A program made the position numbers and the translations under genes. A stretch of DNA of 37,095 nt from an uncultured Prevotella sp. Its GTDB lineage: Bacteria > Bacteroidota > Bacteroidia > Bacteroidales > Bacteroidaceae. Shown in pieces: positions 24,931 through 32,616 of the stretch; position 1 is the stretch's first letter, and each line of letters begins with the position of its first letter. The stretch is taken from assembly GCA_945787895.1 (NCBI GenBank), contig CALZJQ010000012.1:1-37095 (forward strand). The letters are read 5' to 3'. The notes beneath the pieces were generated by a model. The model was not told the DNA's origin. It made no database searches and saw nothing but the letters and a program-made list of their open reading frames with translations.

Positions 24931-26448
24931 ATGCAGAAGAAAATTGAAATAATGGACTCCACACTGAGGGATGGAGAACAGACTAACGGTGTCTCCTTCA
25001 TCCCTCACGAGAAGCTCGTCATGGCACGTATGCTGCTCCGTGATGTAAATGTTGACCGCATAGAGATAGCATCTGCACGAGTAAGCGAAGGAGAAAAGGA
25101 AGCCGTGACGATGGTGTGCCGCTATGCAAAGGGTGCTGACATGCTTGAGAGGGTTGAAATCCTCGGGTTTGTAGATGGCGGACGGTCTGTAGATTGGATC
25201 GTAGATTGCGGAGGAAAAGTCATCAATCTCCTTACGAAAGGATCGGAAAAACATTGTACGAAACAGCTGAAGAAAACCCCGCAGCAGCACATTGACGACA
25301 TAAAGGAGACCATACGCTACGCACATTCGCAAGGGCTGACGGTAAACGTCTATCTTGAGGACTGGAGCAACGGCATGAAAGACTCTCCGGAATATGTCTA
25401 TAATCTTGTAGAAAACCTGAAGGATTGCGGTATCGTAAGATTTATGCTTCCTGACACGCTCGGCGTGCTCAATCCTACACAGACTGCGGCATTCTTCCGA
25501 GAGATGACCTCACGTTTCCCTGACCTTCGTTTCGATTTCCACGGACACAATGACTATGACCTCGCAGTAAGCAACTCTATGGCAGCCGTCATGGAGGGTG
25601 CTTCAGGCATTCACGTCACAGTCAATGGATTAGGAGAGCGTTGCGGCAATGCTCCCCTTGCCTCCGTCCAGGCTATACTCCACGACCACCTCTCAGTGGA
25701 AACCAACATCGTAGAGGAAAAACTGAACGACATAAGCCGTCTCGTGGAGAGCTATTCCGGTGTAGTAGTGGCTCCTAACCAGCCTATCGTCGGGGAGAAC
25801 GTCTTCACACAGGTGGCAGGCGTACATGCTGACGGAGACAACAAGGACAAACTGTACTGCAACGAACTCGTACCCGAACGGTTCGGAAGAAAGCGTGAAT
25901 ACGCCCTTGGAAAAGCATCAGGCAAAGCCAATATTGAGATGAACCTACAAGAGTTAGGTCTGGAACTTACTCAGGAACAGGTAAAAAAGATTACAAAACG
26001 AATTACCGAACTGGGTGACCGTAAGGCTGTAGTGACTCCCGAAGACCTTCCTTTCATCGTATCTGATGTCCTTAAGCATGACACACCGGAAGAGAAAGTA
26101 AAACTTCTCGGCTACATGGTCAGCCTTTCCTACGGCATCAAACCTCTTGCATCTATCAAGGTAAGCATTCAGGGAAAAGAATATTACGGAGATGCTACGG
26201 GTGACGGTCAGTATGATGCTTTTGTAAAGGCATTGCGGCGAATCTATCGTGACAATCTCGACACTCGCCTGCCCGACCTCCTCAACTATGCAGTGACCAT
26301 TCCTCCCGGCGGCCGCACTGATGCCCTCGTGCAGACTGTAATCACATGGAGGCTCACAGATGGAAAGGTGATACGTACCAGGGCTCTCGATGCTGACCAG
26401 ACAGAGGCTGCCATAAAGGCTACCATGAAGATGCTCAACATGATATGA
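24931..26448 (+). CDS. Second 2-isopropylmalate synthase-family enzyme (possible citramalate synthase)
   Basis: A 505-residue paralogue of LeuA with the same layout: metal/acyl-binding MDSTLRDGEQTNGVSF, HGHNDYDLAVSN, NGLGERCGNAPLASV, and a C-terminal regulatory domain (about 390-505). It lacks the LeuA motif around GIGTSPSH and has PDTLGVLNP where LeuA has PDTTGFRVP; the former resembles citramalate or homocitrate synthases. LeuCD would also serve a citramalate route to isoleucine, so this enzyme could join pyruvate and acetyl-CoA, but the substrate is not determined. It is the last gene of the operon; leuB does not follow. Confidence 0.8.
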   Translation: MQKKIEIMDSTLRDGEQTNGVSFIPHEKLVMARMLLRDVNVDRIEIASARVSEGEKEAVTMVCRYAKGADMLERVEILGFVDGGRSVDWIVDCGGKVINLLTKGSEKHCTKQLKKTPQQHIDDIKETIRYAHSQGLTVNVYLEDWSNGMKDSPEYVYNLVENLKDCGIVRFMLPDTLGVLNPTQTAAFFREMTSRFPDLRFDFHGHNDYDLAVSNSMAAVMEGASGIHVTVNGLGERCGNAPLASVQAILHDHLSVETNIVEEKLNDISRLVESYSGVVVAPNQPIVGENVFTQVAGVHADGDNKDKLYCNELVPERFGRKREYALGKASGKANIEMNLQELGLELTQEQVKKITKRITELGDRKAVVTPEDLPFIVSDVLKHDTPEEKVKLLGYMVSLSYGIKPLASIKVSIQGKEYYGDATGDGQYDAFVKALRRIYRDNLDTRLPDLLNYAVTIPPGGRTDALVQTVITWRLTDGKVIRTRALDADQTEAAIKATMKMLNMI

Positions 26449-26480
26449 ATGACATTGCGTTCATCTATATAATGGTGCGG

Positions 26481-26526
26481 TTCTAAGGTTGTGGGGAAAT
26501 CTTCAAAACCTCACAAAACCTTAGAA
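26481..26526 (+). terminator. Hairpin after the leu operon
   Basis: TTCTAAGGTT (26481-26490) pairs exactly with AACCTTAGAA (26517-26526), extended by GTGGGG/CCTCAC with one mismatch. No T-run follows. The sequence words resemble family C arms, so this could be a repeat relic that serves as an mRNA 3' end. Confidence 0.5.
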
Positions 26527-26614
26527 GCCCTGAAAACGGTAGATGTCTTTGTTAAAATGCTGTTACAAAGCATTTTTTGAGATGATTTATTTTAGGAGTC
26601 TCATTTTTATTTGT

Positions 26615-26622
26615 TACCTTTG
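26615..26622 (+). promoter_or_regulatory. -7 box of the alkaline phosphatase promoter
   Basis: TACCTTTG matches the -7 consensus 37 bases before the start codon; TTTA at 26591-26594 is a near-match for the -33 element with a 20-bp spacer. Confidence 0.6.
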
Positions 26623-26658
26623 CAGGCAAGATAACCAACTCAAAAAAACAACCCATCA

Positions 26659-28095
26659 ATGAAAAGGATACTCATAATTACCATTGCGCTGGCAGTTGCG
26701 CTCGTAACTTTTGCAGGAAACAAGGCAAAGTATGTCTTTTATTTCATTACGGATGGAACAGGTGTCAACACTGTCCTCGGTGCAGAGATGTATAATGCGG
26801 AGTTGCAGGGAATCATAGGCAGGACACCTTTCTGTATGTCTTCATTCCCGATAGTAGGTGTCTCCTCCACCTTTTCTCACAACAGCGGCGTCACTGACTC
26901 TGCCGCTTCAGGCTCTGCTCTCGCCACGGGAGTAAAGACGGAAAACGGTTGTCTTGGACTCATGCCAGACCTCAAGACTCCTGTTTCATCCATCGCTGTA
27001 TGGGCAAAAGAAGCGGGAATGAAAGTAGGCATTGCCACAAGCGTCACAATAAACCATGCTACTCCTGCTGCCTTTTACGCCCACCAGGCCTCACGCTCGG
27101 ATTATTATGCCTTAGGAGAGGATATGATTTCTGCTGACTTTGACTTCTACGCAGGTGCCTCCATAGCAAAGGCAGAGGATGCAAAAAAGCATCCGGGGAA
27201 ACCTAACCTCTACCGTGAAATGGAGAAAGCAGGATATTCAATAGCATACGGAGCAAAAGACTATTACTCGAAGGCAGGGAAAGCAAAAAAGATGCTCCTT
27301 GTACAAAATCCCGACTGCCTGAATCCTGCGTCTGGAGACGGTGCCCTTCCTTATGCCATTGACGCTCGAGAGGGAGAGATGACAATAGAGGAGATACTCA
27401 AATGTCAGTTGGATTTCCTCATGCGTGACAATGACAAGGGCTTTTTCCTCATGAATGAGATTGGAGGAAAAGTGGATTGGGCTTGCCATGCCCAGGATGC
27501 CGCAACGGCTTTTGCAGAGGTTGCGGCAGTAGATCGCTGCATGAAGATAGCTTTTGACTTCTACAAGCAACATCCCGACGAGACCCTCATAGTGCTCACA
27601 GCCGACCATGAGACTGGAGGACTCGTGCTGGCAGACGACAATATCTACGCTCTCAATCTCAAAGTGTTACAGCATCAGAAAAGAAGTGTTGACGGATTTA
27701 CCAACGTGCTCAGAGACTTGCGCAAACAGACCTCCAACAAAGTGACATGGGAACAAGCAAAACAGACCCTGACAGCTAATTTCGGTTTCTGGAAAGAAAT
27801 AGAACTGAGCGAGAAAGAGGCAGCACGTCTGCACGAGACGTGGCAGAAATCCTTTGAGAACAAGGCTGATGACGTGAAGAACGAATACACCTCCAACGAG
27901 CCTCTTGCCGACGAGGCTAAGCGCATTATCAACAAGAAAGCACTCCTGTCTTGGAGTACCGGCGGGCACTCAGCAGGACTCGTCCCCGTATATGCCTGTG
28001 GTGTCGGAGCGGAACTGTTTGCCACTCACAACGACAATGCCAACATCCCTGTCAAGATTGCCAAGGCAGCACAATGGGAAAGGATAAACAAATGA
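26659..28095 (+). CDS. Exported alkaline phosphatase
   Basis: A 478-residue periplasmic phosphomonoesterase with signal peptide MKRILIITIALAVALVTFA. Family residues in order: Asp32 in FITDGTG (metal), the nucleophile Ser81 in VTDSAASGSALATG, NHATPAAFYAHQ, the metal-binding segment IGGKVDWACHAQD, TADHETGG, and a terminal His in STGGHSAGLVPVYACG. All catalytic positions appear to be kept. It has its own promoter and is followed after 55 bases by queH. No pho box could be recognised. Confidence 0.92.
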   Translation: MKRILIITIALAVALVTFAGNKAKYVFYFITDGTGVNTVLGAEMYNAELQGIIGRTPFCMSSFPIVGVSSTFSHNSGVTDSAASGSALATGVKTENGCLGLMPDLKTPVSSIAVWAKEAGMKVGIATSVTINHATPAAFYAHQASRSDYYALGEDMISADFDFYAGASIAKAEDAKKHPGKPNLYREMEKAGYSIAYGAKDYYSKAGKAKKMLLVQNPDCLNPASGDGALPYAIDAREGEMTIEEILKCQLDFLMRDNDKGFFLMNEIGGKVDWACHAQDAATAFAEVAAVDRCMKIAFDFYKQHPDETLIVLTADHETGGLVLADDNIYALNLKVLQHQKRSVDGFTNVLRDLRKQTSNKVTWEQAKQTLTANFGFWKEIELSEKEAARLHETWQKSFENKADDVKNEYTSNEPLADEAKRIINKKALLSWSTGGHSAGLVPVYACGVGAELFATHNDNANIPVKIAKAAQWERINK

Positions 28096-28150
28096 CGAGA
28101 CCTTAGAAGCAAAAACAAAAGAAAGCCACTAACCATTCCTACACGATTTG

Positions 28151-28693
28151 ATGAAGACAATACTGCTGCATTGTTGTTGCGCCCCATGTTCCAGTGCCAT
28201 TCTGGAATGGATGATTAACAACGACATACGTCCTGTACTTTACTATTGCAATCCAAATATCTTTCCCGAAGAAGAATACTTTATCCGTAAGAATGAGATT
28301 ACTAAGTATGCTGAGAAACTGGGAATAGACATCTACGACGATGACTACAATCACGAAGAATGGTTGAAAAGGGTGACAGGACTTGAAAAAGAACCGGAAA
28401 GGGGAAGGAGATGCCTCGAATGCTTCAAGATAAGGCTTCTCCGTACTGCGGAAAAATGTAAGGAACTGGGCATCGACACGTTTACCACTACCTTGGCTTC
28501 GAGTCGCTGGAAATCCCTCGACCAAATCAACGAAGCAGGCAAATGGGCGGCAGGACAAGTAGGCGGAACAACGTTTGAGGATAGAAATTGGCGCAAGGGC
28601 GGACTGCAGCAACGGAGAAATGAATTGCTGAAGGAAAACGCCTTCTACAATCAACTTTACTGCGGGTGCGAGTTCAGCATGAGAAATCATTAA
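28151..28693 (+). CDS. queH: Epoxyqueuosine reductase QueH
   Basis: A 180-residue cytoplasmic enzyme that performs the last step of queuosine tRNA modification, reducing epoxyqueuosine. It belongs to the DUF208 family, the non-cobalamin alternative to QueG. The [4Fe-4S] and metal-site cysteines are visible in HCCCAPCSS near the N-terminus, RRCLECF in the middle and YCGCEFS near the C-terminus. A TTG at 28148 precedes the ATG at 28151, which is the likelier start. The 3' end overlaps the convergent aminotransferase gene by 20 bases. Confidence 0.93.
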   Translation: MKTILLHCCCAPCSSAILEWMINNDIRPVLYYCNPNIFPEEEYFIRKNEITKYAEKLGIDIYDDDYNHEEWLKRVTGLEKEPERGRRCLECFKIRLLRTAEKCKELGIDTFTTTLASSRWKSLDQINEAGKWAAGQVGGTTFEDRNWRKGGLQQRRNELLKENAFYNQLYCGCEFSMRNH

Positions 28694-29789
28694 TAGCCCC
28701 GACCACCTCCAACGCTTCTTCCATCGTGACGACGGGACTCATGGGAATTGATAGTTCCCGGGCATGAATCTTCTCAGTGACAGGAAGGGAGAGACAAGGG
28801 ACATTCCAGTGGGCACGAGAATAGCACTCCTGATGATGAGGAGGAATAGGATAATGAATAAGCGTCTGTATCTCATGCGCTTGGAGATATTCCTGCAATG
28901 CGTCACGGTGTTCACAGAAAATCGGAAACTGATGATAGACGTTATTCTCGTCAGGAAGAAGTGATGGAAGGCTAATCAAGGGATTTGTAATTCTCTCATA
29001 ATAGAAATGTGCCAAGGCTTGACGTCTTGCATTGTCTTCATCAAGATATTTCAGTTTTACAGAGAGCACAGCAGCGTCCATTTCCGACATTCTGCTGTTC
29101 CTGCCGGCATACTTAAAATAATATTTCCGTTGGCTGCCATAGTTGGCAAGTGTGCGTATGACTTCTGCCAAACAGGCATCATCGGTAGTTACTGCTCCAG
29201 CATCGCCGAAAGCTCCAAGATTCTTTCCTGGATAGAAACTGTGGGCAGCCGCATCACCGAGCGCCCCCGTCCTCTTTCCCTCCCACGCACAACCGTGTCC
29301 TTGCGCATTGTCTTCCATAAGCCGCAGTCCGTACCTTTCACATAATGACGAAAGACGTTTGTCGTACGAAAGCCTGCCATAAAGGTGCACGGTCATTATG
29401 CCACGAGTCCGTGGAGTAATTGCCTCCTCTACCCTGTCGATGTCCATTTCAAGATTATCCCATGTAGGTTCCACCAGAACGGGCACAAGACCATTTTCCG
29501 TAATGGCAAGAATAGTAGCGATGTAAGTATTTGCAGGAACTATTATCTCATCACCATCCTCAAACGTCCCCATCTCTTTATATCCACGCATTATCAGGTA
29601 CAGTGCATCCAATCCGTTGGCAACGCCGACACAACATTTCGTGCCGATATACTCCGCATACTCCTTCTCAAAGGCAGCTGTCTCACGACCTTGAAGAAAC
29701 CATCCCGACTCGATTACCCTGCTGACAGCCTGCTTGTATTCTTCTTCGTGAGAGTGCGTGATGCGTTGTAAATCCAATAGTTTAACCAT
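28674..29789 (-). CDS. DegT/DnrJ/EryC1 sugar aminotransferase (FdtB/QdtB-like)
   Basis: A 371-residue PLP-dependent transaminase that puts an amino group on a keto-sugar nucleotide. Seen are LDLQRI at the start, the PLP contacts in MEDNAQGHG (Asp160, Gln163), and the Schiff-base Lys189 in HSFYPGKNLGAFGDAG. Two FdtA-like ketoisomerases directly upstream in the same direction point to dTDP-3-keto-6-deoxyhexose as substrate, giving a Fuc3N- or Qui3N-type sugar. This is inference from context. It is the last gene of the cluster and overlaps queH tail to tail. Confidence 0.88.
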   Translation of the reverse strand: MVKLLDLQRITHSHEEEYKQAVSRVIESGWFLQGRETAAFEKEYAEYIGTKCCVGVANGLDALYLIMRGYKEMGTFEDGDEIIVPANTYIATILAITENGLVPVLVEPTWDNLEMDIDRVEEAITPRTRGIMTVHLYGRLSYDKRLSSLCERYGLRLMEDNAQGHGCAWEGKRTGALGDAAAHSFYPGKNLGAFGDAGAVTTDDACLAEVIRTLANYGSQRKYYFKYAGRNSRMSEMDAAVLSVKLKYLDEDNARRQALAHFYYERITNPLISLPSLLPDENNVYHQFPIFCEHRDALQEYLQAHEIQTLIHYPIPPHHQECYSRAHWNVPCLSLPVTEKIHARELSIPMSPVVTMEEALEVVGAINDFSC

Positions 29790-29819
29790 ACGTCGATACC
29801 CTAAAGATAAAAAAGATTT

Positions 29820-30284
29820 TCAATGCTCCATTTGAAATGGTTTTGTTGTTTTGTCGTTTAGTTGTTTTGTTGTCCTGTCTATCCATTCAACATATTCGTC
29901 ATAGTCACGGATGTAATCCTCCTCAGAATAGACGTCGGATGCCAATACAAGGCAGATGCTTCCTGATGAGAATCCCTGTTCTGACGACCATATCCCAGGT
30001 GGCACGTGAAGTCCAAAGAACGGTCTGTTCAAAAGCACCGTACGCTTGTTGACACCGTCGTCAAGGACAACCTCAAAACTGCCGGATGCTGCAATAATCA
30101 ACTGATGACACTGCTTATGAGCATGAGCCCCACGGCTTTCTCCAGCAGGAATGTCATAACTGTAGAACACCCTGTCAATAGGGAAAGGCACGTGACAGTC
30201 CTGATAGACATACGTAAGGTTGCCCTCGGGATGATGCACTTTGGTAAGTTCAAGTAGCGAGCAATCAAATACTGTCTTCTTCAT
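29820..30284 (-). CDS. FdtA/QdtA-like dTDP-sugar 3,4-ketoisomerase, copy 2 with repeat-derived tail
   Basis: A 155-residue cupin enzyme that converts dTDP-4-keto-6-deoxyglucose to a 3-keto sugar. Family segments are RVFYSYDIPAGESRGAHAHKQCHQLI (metal- and active-site histidines) and LLNRPFFGLHVPPGIW, with SGSICLVLASDVYSEEDYIRDYDEY near the end. The last ~18 residues (TTKQLNDKTTK and onward) are encoded by a family A repeat arm that has run into the gene. The start MKKTVFDC at 30284 overlaps the preceding ketoisomerase by 20 bases; the frame is open to 30368 but that adds only shadow sequence. Confidence 0.88.
   Translation of the reverse strand: MKKTVFDCSLLELTKVHHPEGNLTYVYQDCHVPFPIDRVFYSYDIPAGESRGAHAHKQCHQLIIAASGSFEVVLDDGVNKRTVLLNRPFFGLHVPPGIWSSEQGFSSGSICLVLASDVYSEEDYIRDYDEYVEWIDRTTKQLNDKTTKPFQMEH
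29836..29880. repeat. Family A arm inside the 3' end of a coding sequence
   Basis: Plus-strand words TTTTGTTGTTTTG and GTTTAGTTGTTTTG are the same as in the intergenic arrays; read on the minus strand they encode the tail of ketoisomerase copy 2. No complementary arm is nearby. Confidence 0.7.
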
Positions 30285-30693
30285 TTCCTGCAATCCATCG
30301 TTTATATTCCTGATAATCCTCAATATAGTCTTCCTCCCTATAGTCCGTGGAAGCGAGTACAAGGGCAAGGGAATTGGTAGAGAAATTGGTCATTTTTCTC
30401 CAAAGACCACTTGGAACGTAAAGTCCTTTATACGAACGGTTGAGGGAAAACACCCTTTTCTCTTTTCCATCATCTATCTCTACATCAAAAGCCCCCGACA
30501 AAGAGACTATCAGTTCTTCGTTCTCCTTGAAGGCATGTTCTCCTCTGTCGTAGCCGCCGGGCACATCGTAAATCCAATATACGCGACGTATTTCAAAGGG
30601 CACGTCACTCCACTGCTCTATGATGGATAGACTGCCTCTTGTCTCCGTTATCTTCGGCAAATCAATTATTTGCGCTTCTCTTTTCTTTTTCAT
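30265..30693 (-). CDS. FdtA/QdtA-like dTDP-sugar 3,4-ketoisomerase, copy 1
   Basis: A 142-residue single-domain cupin, a homologue of the gene that follows it. It shows ETRGSLSIIEQ, RRVYWIYDVPGGYDRGEHAFKENEE (His kept in GEHAF, where copy 2 has GAHAHKQCH), LNRSYKGLYVPSGLW and LALVLASTDYREEDYIEDYQEYKRW. One of the histidines seen in copy 2 is replaced (GEHAFKENEE), so the two enzymes may differ in activity or pair as a heterodimer. It follows the sugar transferase gene by 64 bases. Confidence 0.87.
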   Translation of the reverse strand: MKKKREAQIIDLPKITETRGSLSIIEQWSDVPFEIRRVYWIYDVPGGYDRGEHAFKENEELIVSLSGAFDVEIDDGKEKRVFSLNRSYKGLYVPSGLWRKMTNFSTNSLALVLASTDYREEDYIEDYQEYKRWIAGNEEDSI

Positions 30694-30757
30694 GGAAAAC
30701 AGGTGATGTGATTTTGGTTATAATGCGTTGCATTGTCAAAATTCAATGAGAAACCAA

Positions 30758-31375
30758 TCAAAACTTCTTTCCAAATATAATCCTGGAAAAAGTCAGCCAT
30801 AGAATCTTTGCGTCAGTCGTAAACGAACATTCATTCATATACTCCAAATCGTATTCCAACCGCTTGAGCATCTTTTCCATTGAGTCTGTATAACCATTGT
30901 ATAAGGTGGCAAAACTTGTCACTCCGGGACGCAGGCTATACAGCAGGCTGTACCTCTCATCTCTTTCCATTATTTGATTGATAAAGTATTGCCTTTCCGG
31001 ACGGTAGCCAACAAACGCCATATCTCCTGTCAGGACATTCCACAACTGCGGCAACTCGTCAAGATGATGTGAACGGAGGAACTTTCCTGTGGGAGTCAGA
31101 CGCTCATCATTCTCACAGGCAAGGTCAGGACCATCCTCCTCAGCATCTACATACATCGAACGAAACTTGTAAATCAGAAATGGTTTTCCATGCCTTCCTA
31201 TTCGTTCCTGAGTAAACAAAGCCGGTCCGCTACGCTCCCTCTTCATCGCCAACCAACAAAAAGTAATCAAAGGAGAGAAGACGACAAGACATAAAAGGGC
31301 GATGAAAAAATCCAACACCCTCTTAAAGTAGTTGACATATATGGATGAAACAAAAGTCGCTGTTTGATTTTTCAT
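30758..31375 (-). CDS. Initiating sugar-phosphate transferase (PglC/WcaJ small type)
   Basis: A 205-residue bacterial sugar transferase that attaches the first sugar phosphate to undecaprenyl phosphate. The small, PglC-like form has one N-terminal membrane segment (FKRVLDFFIALLCLVVFSPLITFCWLAMK), followed by FTQERIGRHGKPFLIYKFRSM, the conserved LDELPQLWNVLTGDMAFVGYRPERQYF segment (Asp-Glu active site) and LRPGVTSFATLYNGY. It opens the sugar cluster on the minus strand, with family C copy C6 just before its start codon. Surface glycan initiation is the likely role. Confidence 0.93.
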   Translation of the reverse strand: MKNQTATFVSSIYVNYFKRVLDFFIALLCLVVFSPLITFCWLAMKRERSGPALFTQERIGRHGKPFLIYKFRSMYVDAEEDGPDLACENDERLTPTGKFLRSHHLDELPQLWNVLTGDMAFVGYRPERQYFINQIMERDERYSLLYSLRPGVTSFATLYNGYTDSMEKMLKRLEYDLEYMNECSFTTDAKILWLTFSRIIFGKKF

Positions 31376-31378
31376 ATA

Positions 31379-31538
31379 TTCATCATTCGCAAGTCAGTGA
31401 CTTGCCTATTTTCATGCGGTTATGGGGTTTTAAGGTTATTGGGTTGTGCGGAAGTTACAATCAGCCTTGGCAAACCTCCGTATGACCGCAAACCTCAAAA
31501 CCGTAAATCCGAAGAATGTTTAGACTGCGTAACATAAG
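31379..31538 (+). repeat. Family C element, copy C6
   Basis: A 160-bp copy: left palindrome GCAAGTCAGTGACTTGC (31390-31406), G/T arm, exact core CGGAAGTTACAATCAGCCT (31449-31467), A/C arm, and right end TGCGTAACATAAG. It begins three bases before the sugar transferase start codon and thus forms that gene's whole near-upstream region. Confidence 0.8.
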
Positions 31539-31893
31539 TCACACATTCTTATAACATAAAAAAAGCATAATTATTGCTTACATTCATACCTTTTTTTTAC
31601 ATTCCGACCTGAGGTTTCCTATTGTTTTTGCAAATTCTTCCATATTATCTTGAAAACCTTCACTATTTCAACAAAAGGCAAGGAAAACGTCTGTTCCAAA
31701 TGACCCATGTCAATTTATTGCGTTGTTACCGCACACAAAATGACAATCTATTATCATATTTCACATTAATCTATTACTTTTGCATTCGTAAACAGGACAA
31801 TGAATATAAAGAAGTAAAACTGGAAGTTTCAATCTCAATAGGTAATGGCCGTCTGAAGGTTTGAATAGAGTTGCAGTAACAGATTGGCAACAA
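31539..31893. other. AT-rich gene-free stretch between two family C copies
   Basis: No convincing gene was found. A small hairpin AAGCA-TAATTAT-TGCTT lies near 31563-31579. A -7-like box TACTTTTG is at 31775-31782 without a clear -33 partner; it could drive the Nudix gene across copy C7. Confidence 0.5.
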
Positions 31894-31901
31894 TTATAAG
31901 A

Positions 31902-32062
31902 TTCAACTTTTGCAAGTCTGTGACTTGCTCAGTTTCATAGGGATTTGGGGTTTTAAGGTTATAAGGTTTTACGGAAGTTACAATCAGCCTCTTCAATCCT
32001 CCGAATAACCTTAAAACCATAAAACCTTAAAACCGAAGAAGTTGAAGCTTGCGAAACTTGAG
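31902..32062 (+). repeat. Family C element, copy C7 (reference copy, flanked by 8-bp direct repeats)
   Basis: A 161-bp element. Left end TTCAACTTTTGCAAG and right end CTTGCGAAACTTGAG are imperfect terminal inverted repeats. Inside are the palindrome GCAAGTCTGTGACTTGC, a G/T arm, the core CGGAAGTTACAATCAGCCT (31972-31990), an A/C arm, and GAAGAAGTTGAAG. TTATAAGA occurs exactly at 31894-31901 and again at 32063-32070, as expected of a target-site duplication. Confidence 0.8.
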
Positions 32063-32118
32063 TTATAAGACAGAAACAGGAAAAAAGCAAAAGCAACTAA
32101 TTCCCCAAATTTTCACAG

Positions 32119-32616
32119 ATGGACAATCAGCAAGAGTTATTCCCCGTAGTAAACGAACAAGGAGAAACAATAGGAAAGATTACAAGGCGAGAGGCTCACG
32201 ACGGAACAAAAATACTACACCCGGTCGTGCATCTTCACGTCTTCAACAGCAAAGGAGAACTATACCTCCAGCATCGTCCAGACTGGAAGGACATACAGCC
32301 GGGGAAATGGGACACTGCTACGGGAGGACACGTGGATTTCGGAGAGACTACGGAGCAGGCCCTCTTGAGAGAGGTAAGAGAAGAATTGGGAATTACAGAA
32401 TTTACTCCAGAGTTCGTCTGCCGTTATGTCTTTGAAGGAAAACGTGAAAAAGAACTCGTTTATGTGCATAAGACTATCTACGACGGCAAGATAACCCCAA
32501 ACGAGAAGGAACTGCAGGGGGGCAGGTACTGGAGCAAGGATGAAATTCTTTCCAACATGGGCAAAGGAATCTTTACTCCAAATTTTGAAGACGAATACAG
32601 GAAGGTGTTTTTGTAG
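32119..32616 (+). CDS. Nudix hydrolase
   Basis: A 165-residue cytoplasmic hydrolase of nucleoside-diphosphate-linked compounds. The full Nudix box GHVDFGETTEQALLREVREELGI is present (G-x5-E-x7-REVxEELGI). The arrangement, with LHPVVHLHVFNSKGELYLQHR before the box, resembles the IPP-isomerase-like/YfcD subgroup, whose substrates are mostly unknown. The leader contains family C copy C7 about 55 bases upstream. A hybrid repeat follows the stop codon. Confidence 0.9.
   Translation: MDNQQELFPVVNEQGETIGKITRREAHDGTKILHPVVHLHVFNSKGELYLQHRPDWKDIQPGKWDTATGGHVDFGETTEQALLREVREELGITEFTPEFVCRYVFEGKREKELVYVHKTIYDGKITPNEKELQGGRYWSKDEILSNMGKGIFTPNFEDEYRKVFL

Noticed and set aside
31622..31864. 80-codon ORF in the gap between two family C copies
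   Set aside because: No family resemblance, lies across a promoter-like box, and the composition is that of AT-rich non-coding DNA; no support beyond being open.
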